From Fomes fomentarius (taxonomy: Eukaryota; Basidiomycota; Agaricomycetes; Polyporales; Polyporaceae), in the NCBI GenBank assembly GCA_022606135.1, contig JABYQN010000010.1, forward strand, positions 1,178,001-1,242,000: DNA of 64,000 nt. The letters are read 5' to 3'. The position numbers were made by a program, and so were the translations under genes. How positions within the stretch are numbered: position 1 is the stretch's first letter; each line of letters begins with the position of its first letter. Shown here in pieces: positions 45,535 through 55,723 of the stretch. The notes beneath the pieces are model-generated. The model was not told the origin of the DNA. It was given only the letters and a program-made list of their open reading frames with translations, and ran no database searches.

Positions 45535-47105
45535 ATGCGCATCCATCTACCTCTCCTCGTCTTCCTTCTAGTCAACACCGCACCTTCGGACGCCGGTATC
45601 GTCGCCCGTAGCACCGAGTCCGTAGCTCGGACCGCCAACCGCCTCCACAGGAAAGCTGCGAAGCGCAGTGCGGGACTTGCCAAGGACCTCCGGAGAGCCT
45701 TTTCCGGGATGTACGCGCAGGAACTCGCGGCCACCACCGGTGGCTCCCAACGTGCGTACTGCGTCAACAACCCCAACGGCGGCAACTCCCTCGGCAGTGG
45801 GAATGCGGGCAGTAACGGTACATCAAATGGTACATCGTCTTCGGTGCAGTCTTCGACATCCGCCTCATCTGTTCGGGCGGGCGAGTCTGCAACGAGCACG
45901 AGTACTAAGCACTCGTCCACCTCGACAGGCTCTCAACCTTCTGCTACTCCGGACTCTCCTTGGAAGCTTGCCAAATCCTACGTATGTGTCTATCCCACCC
46001 TAAGTCCGTTATCTCGTATTCATTCCTCTCGCAGCAAGGAGACTCATTTTTCGATGGCTGGGACTTCTTCACCGCCGGAGACCCGACGCACGGTATCGTA
46101 GACTATGTGGACCGGAATACAGCAGTACGTCCTAGCGTCTCCCCGACTCTTCAACCCACCCTAACAAACCACTAGCAATCCTCGAACCTCATAGACATCA
46201 ACAACGCCGGGCGCGCGATCATGCGCGTCGACACCACGCCGCAAGTCTCGGGCAACCGCAAGTCGGTCCGCATTACGACCGAATTCACTTACACGGGTGG
46301 TCTCGTCTTGATGGACGCCGTGCACATGCCCACCGGATGTGGGACGTGGCCGGCGTTCTGGAGTAACGGCCCCGACTGGCCAAACAACGGCGAGATCGAC
46401 ATCCTCGAGGGCGTGAACGACTACGCGAACAACCAAGCCACGATTCACACTGCTCACGGCTGCACCATCCCATCCTCGAAGCCCTCTGCGCTCGGTATCA
46501 CCGGCAACGTCGTGGGCGGCACAAATTGTGCTGCCGCGGAAACCGGAAATGCAGGATGCGGGATGGTCGCCACACAGAGCAACACGTACGGCGTTGGATT
46601 CAACAACAACAACGGTGGTGTATATGGAAGTGCGTATCATCCTCGACGTGACGTCTCCCGGAACGTCTGGGGCTGACCTCGTCTTTAGTGCAATGGGTCG
46701 ACAGCGGCATCTCTGTCTGGTTTTTCCCGCGCAATGACATCCCCTCCGACATCTCCTCGGGCAAGCCGCTCCCCGACAAATGGGGCACGCCCATGGCGTT
46801 CTGGCCCGCGTCCGGCTGCGACCCGTCCAAGTTCTTCAAGTCGCACTCGTCCATCTTTGACACGACCCTCTGTGGCGACTGGGCGGGCAACGTGTGGAAC
46901 AGCGCCGGTGCGCCCGGGCAGGAGCAGAGTTGCGCCGCGCGCGTCGGCGTATCGACCTGCGAGGAGTTCGTGCGGAACCATGGCTCTTCTTTCCAGGAAG
47001 CTTGTACGTACCCGTTCCCTCTCCCCCCAGTCTGTGCCATTTCGTTCGTAGCTGACGACTCTCCTCGCAGACTGGGAAGTCAACTACGTCAAGATCTTCC
47101 AATAG
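45535..47105 (+). CDS. Secreted GH16 endo-beta-1,3(4)-glucanase, copy 3
   Basis: Closest paralog of copy 2. Signal peptide MRIHLPLLVFLLVNTAPSDA; pro-segment RKAAKRSAGLAKDLRRAFSG with a KR site; QRAYCVNN; Ser/Thr-rich linker with NGTSNGTSSS; catalytic domain from GDSFFDGWDFFTAGD. The active-site stretch is complete: WSNGPDWPNNGEIDILEGV, contiguous in one exon where copy 1 has an intron. Then come HTAHGCTIPS, SVWFFPRNDIPSD, CGDWAGNVWNSAG, QEQSCAARVGV and YWEVNYVKIFQ, with TAG at 47103-47105. Five exons. Of the three it is the copy that best matches the standard GH16 laminarinase layout. Secretion and beta-1,3-glucan as substrate are inferred from the family. Confidence 0.9.
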
Positions 47106-47701
47106 TTTGTATATTATGCATATGGGATATGGGCTGGGCTCATAACCCTGCTCGCGGTGTATCATGATGGTTCACGGATGGCTCCCACGGGAGTTTGCTT
47201 GAGTCTTTCTAGAGGTTCCTTGGCTTGCGCTTTTCGAAGGGGCATTGCTTATAGACGGGCATGACGCACGAGTTTTTATCTAACGACATCTCACGGGCAT
47301 CTATTCATATTCAGGACATATATACATACAACACACTCATTGGCATTCACATACGGTTGTACTTTTACTATACTCAGCAATGTAGCATCATTTATTGTCG
47401 AGGTGATCAGTTTGCGGAGGCATTGAGGTCGAAGACGCGAGCTATTGGGTCGACATAGGTTCCCTATAGGGAGGTATCTTCTAGACGAACCGTAGCTAGG
47501 GTTTGGGTCTGAGTTGACCGTACGTAGAGGACTTGCTGTCATTCCATGTGTGAAGCGTCTTGTTGGGCATAGCATACTACTGCATACATGGAGGGCGGTT
47601 TTGTAGTGCTAGTGCGAGTGCGAGTGCGCCACCGAATCGTCTGTGCGTGTGTGATGTAAAGAAGAGAACGATAAACCTGAGCGCAAATGGAGGTACACAG
47701 C
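47106..47701. other. Convergent spacer, GH16-3 / RPS29
   Basis: A 596-bp spacer. The first 140 bp retain similarity to the GH16-2 3' flank (duplicated downstream sequence). The middle is AT-rich (ATATATACATAC near 47320). No gene was recognised. Confidence 0.5.
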
Positions 47702-48116
47702 TCATCGGGTCTGCCGCAATTGACGATGTTCAGGCAAATTGTTCGTTGCACCAACGAATAAAGGGAGCGCGCACCTTCTGGAAACCAATAGCAGCCGACT
47801 TCTCGCGGAAACACTGGCGGCAGAGGTCAAGGCCGTACTTGCGGATGAGACCAGCCTGGTGGGCGCAGAGGCGGCTGTAGGGAACGGGAGGCGAAGTCAG
47901 CAGTCTGTCAACCCGTTTCTGTTGCCAATGCTTTCTCGTTCGAACTCGCGCTCTCCTGTGTCGCTCATATCCCTTCCTCCTTCTCTCCATTCTTTCCACC
48001 GTGCACCCAGCGGCGGTTGCTTATAGTCCAGCCATGGAAGGAAACAATACTCACCACTGACGGCTGCCCTTGCCGTACTTGCGGGGGCGAGAGAACCAAA
48101 CGGCGTCGTGGGTCAT
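47702..48116 (-). CDS. RPS29: 40S ribosomal protein S29 (uS14)
   Basis: Small zinc-binding protein of the 40S head. The start at 48116 gives [20 protein letters not shown]. Splicing across a 180-nt intron gives [15 protein letters not shown] and [19 protein letters not shown]. Four cysteines at residues 21, 24, 39 and 42 form the zinc site. Exons: 48055-48116 (62 nt), 47775-47874 (100 nt) and a proposed last exon 47702-47710 (9 nt, T-R-stop), together exactly 56 residues, the usual family length. If the last intron is not removed, the frame reads on to an [15 protein letters not shown] tail ending at 47730, which is less family-like. It is divergent from the Fpg gene. Confidence 0.9.
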
Positions 48117-48647
48117 TTTGGATGAAAGTCTTGGAAAGCTAGAAAGAGGAATATCGTGGAGAACAACAGTAAGTCTCACAGCACAAATGCAAGCACAGAG
48201 AGAGCAGCTGTACCTTGTCCGGAGAGTGGGGAAAGGCCTTGACTTGCCGTTGGTGTCGATGTTAACGAGCGCGCGAGCTTTCTGTTGTCCTGTACAGTCC
48301 TTCCTCGAGATAAGGTTCAAGTCAGTTGCAACTCCGACAGGAAACTACCGGGCAGCAAGATGACAAAATCATATGCCGTTATCTTCGGCGTCTGTGGCCT
48401 CCGTCGCTCTCCTCGACTCGGACTCCGATCATCAGCCCTACATGCAGCAGTAGATCTGCTTGAGTAGAAATGACTACCGTTTTGCCTAGTTATTGAGTTA
48501 GAACAAAGCCGGCTGCCGAACTAAGCCCTCCGCGTACGCTGTCACCACGGTCATCCCTGTTGTTCAACTTGTACCTAATACTAGTAGTACTAGTAGTACT
48601 ACTCCGACTCCGAGTCATTGCTGTGGAAGCACTGTGCATTTTCCGTC
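48117..48647. promoter_or_regulatory. Divergent promoter region, RPS29 / Fpg, with a TACTAG repeat
   Basis: A 531-bp spacer between divergent genes. About 65-45 bp upstream of the Fpg ATG (roughly 48578-48602) is a self-complementary simple repeat of alternating ACTAGT and AGTACT units, followed by CTCCGACTCCGAG. No experimental role is known. Confidence 0.5.
48578..48602. repeat. ACTAGT/AGTACT self-complementary simple repeat
   Basis: Short tandem of TACTAGTAG units upstream of the Fpg start. Each unit is near-palindromic, so the stretch can form a hairpin. Confidence 0.6.
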
Positions 48648-50373
48648 ATGCCTGAACTCCCAGGTAGGCATCGTGTTTTATACCGCATAACATACCATCT
48701 CATATGCATTCGAAGAGGTTGAACGCGCCACGAAGCTCATACGCAACTTGGCTCTCGAAAAACGAATCGTCAGAGTCGAAACAGCAGAGGACACCATCGT
48801 GTTTACCGGCGTCTCGCACACGCAATTTGTACGCTCTTCTCTACTTTCTAGCATATGTCAAAGTCAAATATACGTGGCGTGTACTGACTTGCTTCATCGA
48901 TAAACGCAGAAAGACGAAATTGAAGGAAGGGTCGTCAAAGATGTCCGGAGATACGGTCAGGCCACCTCACCAGACCTGACGCTGAATCCTTGCTCATTCT
49001 TGGCATCTAGGCAAGGTCTTCTACCTCGAACTAGAGGGTGAAGGGAAACATCCAGTTCTGCACTTCGGCATGACCGGTATGCTCCAGGTTCGAGCAGTTC
49101 CTAGTGGATGCCTTTCGTACGGATAGCTGACTACAATGTACCCCTTCCTGCATCAGGTGAAAGGTGATCTACCCATGCACTACCGAGAAGCCCCTCGGAA
49201 AGCCTCAACAGACTGGCCGCCGCGCTTCATGAAGGTCATTTGACCCCCTTGCTTGTCCATCTCACCCCATAATGAACGAAACTCTGTCACCCATCGTAGT
49301 TCATTCTGCACATCCAAGATGTCGACCAGACTGACCCCGACATGGAGGTCACACAAGTCGCCTTCCTCGACGCCCGTCGACTCGGCCGTATCCGCCTCTG
49401 CCAGTCCCCGCTAACAGAGCCGCCAATCTCAACGCTCGGCTTTGACCCTATTCTTTCCATGCCGAGCTTCGAAGATTTCAATAAAGGCGTAGTGAAGCGA
49501 TCGTGTCCGATCAAAGCCCTCTTGCTCGACCAGTCGTTCAGTGCCGGCGTGGGGAATTGGGTCGCCGGTATGCCCTCCCTCCTCTCTTCTCTTACATACA
49601 AAGGAACTGACTACCTCTTTTTTTCTGTCCCAAGATGAGATTCTATACCATGCACGCGTGCACCCCGAAGAACGATGCAACGTCCTCACAGACGAACAAC
49701 TGGCGCTCTTGCACAAGCAAACGTCAGAAGTCTGCCAGCTCGCGGTGTCTGTGAACGCAGACGATTCCAAGTTCCCGGAGGACTGGCTCTTCAAGCATCG
49801 ATGGGTGCGTTCTCCCGCATGCATTGCGAATATGCAGCAGCGCACGGCAATCTCACTGATTCTCATGATCGCCCACCAGGGAAAGGGCAAAAAAGCGAAA
49901 CACACACTCAAACTGGTAGGTCATAGTCTCTCGTTCGCCTGTCATCATACATTAAGATATTCACCCTGCGCACCTTGTATAGGCCGATGGCAGACCAGCG
50001 ACCATCAAGTGGATCACGGTTGGTGGACGTACGTCTGCATACATCTCGGAGCTTCAAAAGTTGCATCGCGGCGCCACAACTCGTAATAAGGTGCACAAGA
50101 TCCTCCAATACTCCAGGATGATCGACGTTGATCCCTTCTGCGCAGGACGAGGCGGATATAGCGGAAGCAGAGGAGAGCGACTTAACGCCCCTCTCTGACG
50201 AAGAGGAGGACACCAAAGTTGGGAAAGTTACTCGCAAGCTGAAGCGAAAGGTGCGATCTTCATCGTAACTGTTACTCCTACCATCCTGATAATATGGATG
50301 CCACATGTAGTTCAAGACGGAGGACGCACCTGTTCGTTCTAGTCGACGTAGAACATCGGACAAGCAGACTTAA
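48648..50373 (+). CDS. Formamidopyrimidine-DNA glycosylase (Fpg/MutM family, plant/fungal zincless type)
   Basis: Base-excision-repair glycosylase/AP lyase for oxidised purines. Exon 1 is only 16 nt (48648-48663, MPELP plus one base). Splicing gives MPELPEVERATKLIRNLALE, with catalytic Pro2 and Glu3. Then come VVKDVRRYGKVFYLELEGEG, LHFGMTGMLQVKGDLPMHY, LLDQSFSAGVGNWVADEILY (helix-two-turn-helix) and ARVHPEERCNVL. Instead of a Cys4 zinc finger, the C-terminal region reads TIKWITVGGRTSAYISELQK, the zincless finger seen in plant FPG proteins and also known in fungi. A charged tail (LTPLSDEEED, KVTRKLKRK, RSSRRRTSDKQT) is probably a nuclear signal. TAA at 50371-50373. About nine exons. Confidence 0.92.
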
Positions 50374-50653
50374 ATAGCGTATCAGTAGACGCAGGATCGC
50401 CACAGGACACGTATATTACACGACTCCCATGTACCAGTAATACATACATATATACATACACTACGACACATCTACAAAGAGAGATCACACTCGACGACAT
50501 ACGACACACTAACGACATACAAGCCAAATCATCTGACAGGCAACTGGCGACAGTGAGATTACATTATGGGTGTACAGAGAGAGAGCCGAGGCAAGAGTCA
50601 TGATACATCGTGAAAGTGTCATCTAGAACGCCTTGATATCCCTTCTACGCGGC
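50374..50653. other. Convergent spacer, Fpg / PHO85
   Basis: A 280-bp spacer with TACATA/ATATAC-rich sequence near 50440 (CATACATATATACATAC). It presumably holds both 3' UTRs. Confidence 0.45.
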
Positions 50654-52074
50654 TCATCTGCCACCAGCCGGGAACTGCTGCTGCTGGTATTGCATATTGT
50701 ACCCTGCGCCAGGGACTTGAGGTTGAGCGAGCGCAAGCTGCGTTTGGGCGGCGGCACGAGCAGCCTCTTGTTGTGCGGGGTACTGGTATTGCCCCTGCTG
50801 GGGCTGAGCGTAGGGGTATGTAGGCGCGGCCATTTGGGGTTGGAATGGGTTTGGCTGAGCGTAGATTGGGGTGGCGGTGCTGAAGTAGGGATGTTGGAGA
50901 GCCTCGGCGCACGAAATACGCTTCGCAGGGTCGAACTGGAGCAGTCGCTCGAGCAAATCGATAGCTGAACGCGTTCACGTCAAATTGTAGCAAAAACTTA
51001 TGTTGTGGGAAGCTACCTTGTGGTGAGGCCTTCGGAAGGACTTGAGAGAATGGGATCTTGGGGTATCGGGGATATTGCTTTTGCGCCTGACTCTCAGTTT
51101 GCTGAGGAAGGATGACGATGTCAACAACAGCCTGACGAGCACGCATACAATAAGCTCACCCCTTCAGTTGCAATCTTGCGCAGCGTGCGGTCATCAGGGG
51201 TGCCTATGATACGCATGATGTGGAGTAGCTGGTCCTGGTTATCTCGCCCACGGAACAGGGGGACGCCAGAAATCATCTCAGCGAAGATACATCCGCAAGA
51301 CCAAACATCGATTGAGGTGCTGTATGTTCTTGAGCCCATCAGGACGTCCGGGGCGCGGTACCAAAGCGTGACGACCTGTATGCCATTGAGGTACTAGGAC
51401 ACTTCGGACATCCAGCAGGACTCACCTCGTTCGAAAACGTGTTCACCGGAACGCCGAACGCCCTAGCGAGACCGAAGTCTCCCAATTTAAGTTCGCCCTT
51501 ACGGTTGATGAGCAGGTTCTGAGGCTTGAGATCACGGTGGAGGACGCGGTTCTCGTGGCAGAAGGCAGTGCCTTTCAGGAGCTGGTACATGAAGCTGCGA
51601 ACGGTGACAGGATCTAGAGCGCCGCGTTCACCGTGTACGTCCATGTACTTCTTGAGATCGCGTTCGCAGTACTCGAAGATGAGGACGAGCTTCGTTTCTG
51701 TGTGGATGACATCGTAGAGGCGGACGATGTTGACGTGCTTGAGCTCCTTCATGAGTGAGATCTCACGAATGGCAGTCGAGGGTGTCCCTTCCTCGGCATC
51801 GAGATGGATCTCCTTTAGTGCGACAATCTCGTTGGTCGTACGTGACCTCCCCTTTACAATAGTATGTATATATGCGCGACATCCGAATAGCTCGCAAACG
51901 TACCTTGTAGACTGTTGCATATGTACCCTCGCCTATACCGAGTAATCAGTCACGGCCACCTCCCTCGCCACATCATAAGATATTCACCTAATTTCTCAAG
52001 CTGAGAGCCACGTCAGCCGATGGACCACTCAAATCGATATAGTGTAGAGAGAGACGAACCTGAACGTAGTTCAT
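50654..52074 (-). CDS. PHO85: Cyclin-dependent kinase PHO85 (CDK5 family)
   Basis: Pho85-type CDK controlling phosphate response, nutrient signalling and the cell cycle with several cyclins. The reconstructed N-terminus [19 protein letters not shown] comes from three tiny exons (15, 13 and 29 nt). It is followed by [19 protein letters not shown] and the PSTAIRE helix ([19 protein letters not shown]), [70 protein letters not shown] and [20 protein letters not shown]. Catalytic Lys, HRD and DFG are intact. After the kinase domain a tail of about 70 residues is rich in Gln, Pro, Ala and Tyr ([20 protein letters not shown]), ending FPAGGR at 50654. Yeast Pho85 ends soon after the kinase fold. It is divergent from UTP5. 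Confidence 0.94.
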
Positions 52075-52421
52075 AGCGAGGCGTTCGTCTGGGTTCGCCA
52101 GGGCCGAAGATATCGGAGTGAAGTCCTATAGGCGGAGGTTGGGAGAGTAGCGACTACGACGTCGAGGACAAAAAACAGAGGAGAGCAAATATCGCGTCGA
52201 GAGCGAACGGGGGTCGCGGGTGGAGGAGAAGCAAGAGCTGGATAACTTGGGAGTTCAACTGAAATCGGCGAGAGACGCAGAAGCCCCGTTCATTCGGGCT
52301 CCGGCAGGTTGATCGGGGTCACGTGCTCTCCTATGCAGACGCGAGCAAATCTTTTGTTTGGTGCATTGAACGCTTTTCTCCAGCCCACGGTGCATATACC
52401 GTCGCCGCATCCGTCTCTATC
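52075..52421. promoter_or_regulatory. Short divergent promoter, PHO85 / UTP5
   Basis: Only 347 bp separate the two start codons, so the promoters are packed back to back. No TATA box was recognised. Confidence 0.6.
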
Positions 52422-54934
52422 ATGGCGTCGACCCCTTCAAAGGCGAGAAAGTCGCGCACAAAACCGCCGCGCGGACGACCCCAAGCGACGTCAGCCATAT
52501 CCCAGCCCGCGGTGGAGGACTCTACAACTTCGACCTACCTCTCCAGCTTTTCTCCAGACGGCAAAATGTTCGCATTCTTGTCTCTTGCTATAGACAAACA
52601 CGCGCTTAAAGTATACGACACGACTACGCGACGGTCCGTTGCGCAACATGTGGTGGATGCCGGACGCGTTACTTCGCTCTGTTGGGCTCGGCTAGATCTG
52701 GCGGAGGGGCAGGGAAAGGGCGCGGTGGATGAGGATGGTGCGCGAAAGAGCAAACGGAAGAAGAAGAGCAGCGCCGCTACGGATGCCGAGACGTCAAGTA
52801 ATGCAGCACCACAAGTTGTTGTACTCGGTCTTTCGGACGGTTCCCTCCTTCTCTTTTCCCCTACCCATGGCAGGCTGCTCCGCACGCTTTCCGATCCCTC
52901 CAGTTCATCTGCCGTCCTTGCTGTTGCCGGACAAGACTCTGACACCGCAGACCCACATACTCTCTGGACCTCCAACGCGGACGGAGCGCTCCGACTATGG
53001 GATGCACGGGCAAATCAAATCTCCCAATCGCTGTTCAGTGACGATCGAATACCTTATACCTCTCTTTCCGTACGAGAGTCCGAAGAAGATGGTGTAACTG
53101 AGGTTCTGGCCGCACACCACTCAATACACCTACTCGCCATATCCTCCGACTCTCAGAAACCTCAAACACTCGCCAAGTTCACTGGGCACGCGTCTCCAGT
53201 GAGCGACCTACAATGGCTGGACAAGTCTCGTTTCCTCTCTACAACAACCGTAGATCGTTTTGTCAACGTATGGGAAGTACCTACCGCTCCAAAGACCGAT
53301 GGCAAAATTGTGGCTGCTATTCCTCTGGATTCCGACGCCCGCTCGATCCAGCTCTCTTCCTCTCCACCGTTAGCTCCTTCTCCCGATTCTCTCCTATATG
53401 CACTTTCTGCGGCCGGAAAAGTGTCCATATTCACTGTTGCTTCCGACTTGACAAATCCGGCCAGGGGCAAGAGTGCTATACCTTCTCTGTTACCGAAGGC
53501 TGTGATATCCCCCTCGTCGAAGAAGAATGCTGCATCACTAGTGGTACTTGCCGTGTCTTCCGTGGACGACAACGCTGGCCGTTTGCGCATAGCGAGCGTG
53601 ACAGGCGGGGTACAACTTGCTTTTGACATTGTGGTATGTTGGCTCGCTCTGAACACTCGTCTTACACGTCTAACTGTCGCATAGGATTTTAAAAATACGT
53701 CTGGGAACTTCATTTCAGACCTTTCTGTTGTCATTGCAACTCCCGATGCCGCAGCCGGGCGAGCAGACGGGAAAGGGGAAGATGGGGTAAGTCAAGAGAA
53801 TGCACCACTTGGTTGGTACTCATGGTCATGGTCACTACAGGGCGCACCAAACAAGCGATACAACGAGTCAGCTTCGCTCGCAGTCGGCACCGGAGCGGAG
53901 TTTGGTCAGGACCGCGCATTAGACGAACTTGTCTCGCGAGACGTCGACGGTGCGCTGGACGCAGATCTGGCAGAGCTCAGCTTGGGGCAGCGCCTTACTG
54001 CAGTCCAAGGTGTGGCCAACGGCATATCTGGGTCAGAATCCGACTCCGACGCGGACGACGCGGTTGCGCTTAACGGGAAGTCTACCAAGGGCTTGCCTGT
54101 GGACGCGGTGCCTGCGAGTTCACTCACGCGCACGCTCATTCAAGCGCTACATTCATCCGACACTCGCCTCTTGGAGACATGTCTCGCTCACTCAGACGCG
54201 ACTCTTATCCGCAACACTGTACGGAGGCTCCCACCGCAGCTTGCGGTTCCTCTGGTCACTGCGTGTGTCGAGCGGTTAGGTCGAGGCGCGAGAGGCAACA
54301 ACATGAAGGGCGGTGGTGGTGGTGCGAGCTCGCAGCGCGGGACCGCACTTATCAATTGGATAAAGGTTGTCCTGACCACACATAGCGGACATCTCATGAC
54401 AGTGAGTTTCCTCGAGTTTCCGCAAACAATGAAGCTGCGAGTCTGACAACGCCTCATCAGATGCCTGACCTCGTCGCCCGACTATCAGGACTACATGCCA
54501 TCTTGACACAGCGCCTCGCTTTGCAGGAAAGCTTGTTGTCGCTGAGCGGTCGGCTTGACATGGTCATCTCGCAGATCGAGATGCGCTCTTCCGGTCCGCC
54601 TGCACCGCTGCCTATGCCCAAGAACAAGCAAAAACGCAACAAGGCAACGCAGAAGCGCGAGGCCCGGCGGTACGTCGAGGGCGAGAGCGAGGATGACGAG
54701 GAGCAGATGGAGGTCGAAGTCGAGAGTGCGGACGAGGAGGGAAGCATTGAGGATGTTGAGTTGGGCGGAGAGAGTGCGGGTGAGGGCGAGTCTATTGAGG
54801 AGACAGATGAAGATGAAGATGATGACGAGGAAGAGGACTCGGATGATGATGGAGACGACCCCACCCTGGGTGGCTTCATTGACGACGAGGCGGAGGAGTA
54901 TAGCGAAGACGAGAGCGAGGATGAGAGTGAATGA
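52422..54934 (+). CDS. UTP5: U3 snoRNP/SSU-processome protein UTP5 (WDR43)
   Basis: t-UTP (UtpA) subunit linking rDNA transcription to early pre-18S processing in the nucleolus. The start at 52422 gives MASTPSKARKSRTKPPRG. WD40 blades follow: YLSSFSPDGKMFAFLSLAID, VVVLGLSDGSLLLFSPTHGR, HTLWTSNADGALRLWDA, FTGHASPVSDLQWLDKSRFL and TTTVDRFVNVWEVP. A KRKKKSS basic insert lies in the first blades. Near the C-terminus is the Utp12 domain (LTRTLIQALHSSDTRLLETC, LVTACVERLG, WIKVVLTTHSGHLM, LVARLSGLHAILTQRLAL). The last roughly 90 residues are a Glu/Asp/Ser acidic tract (DEDEDDDEEEDSDDDGDD). Stop at 54934. Three or four introns, all after the WD40 core. An ATG at 52323 is in frame but would add an uncharacteristic leader. 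Confidence 0.9.
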
Positions 54935-55723
54935 AGTAGCAAGTTGGGGCCAGATGTAACATGGTCGATGGCTCCTTTCTTGTTCCCCTGAAAAGTATCA
55001 TCATTCCATTCTACGCTAGCTACAAGCAGTCATGACGCGAAGTCTGACAAGCTGTATCAAACTCGAGCTGGGTAGAGTTACAGTACGGACTAAGTACTAA
55101 GTAAAAGTACTAGCACTAGTATATTGATATATGTACGTGCGCCCAAGAAATCCCCTGTGTGAAAGCCATGGGATATCTCAGGGCTATCCCTGCATCCTGT
55201 GTCCCCGCCTTTGTACCTTATGCGCTTTAGGGAAAGTTAAGACCACCTCGAAAGATCCCATGCCGGCATTCACAGGCTGGGTTTCATAGTACAAGGCGGC
55301 GTTTGTCTCCGGAATAGGGCATTGTGTCCAAACCGTATTGACGCCATAAGGATACCCCCGCGCCAGTGCCACTGCCTAACCTTCACGACGTCTCACTAGC
55401 ATCTTGACCTTTCAATCCAACTACCAACCAGTCTTCATATACTGCTTAATTGCGACGGTGCTCACCAACTCATAGCGACGCCCTAGCATCGATTTCAACC
55501 TCCTTTAGTTCACGTCGTCTTGTGGTCACGTTGGTACTTGCTCCTCGCATTTGGGGTCCAAGATTCCTTGCAGTGTCAGTCGCTGAAGGACACGCTTCTC
55601 AGAAAGTGGTACGCGTATCTCACGTCTCTCCCAGTATCTACCGCTATATCCTCTCCAACACATAGCCTCTCTCGCGCGACACGGTCCACAGCTCGCACGG
55701 GTACATAGGCTTCCCTGCGTAGA
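54935..55723. other. Intergenic, UTP5 / Ser-Pro-rich gene
   Basis: A 789-bp spacer. A TACTAAGTACTAAG-type short repeat with GTACTAGCACTAGTATATTG occurs near 55083-55125, similar in style to the repeat upstream of Fpg. No gene was recognised. Confidence 0.45.

Noticed and set aside
54690..54934. Acidic repeat in UTP5 considered as a tandem-repeat element
   Set aside because: It is low-complexity coding sequence (Glu/Asp/Ser codons) usual for nucleolar proteins, not a DNA repeat.
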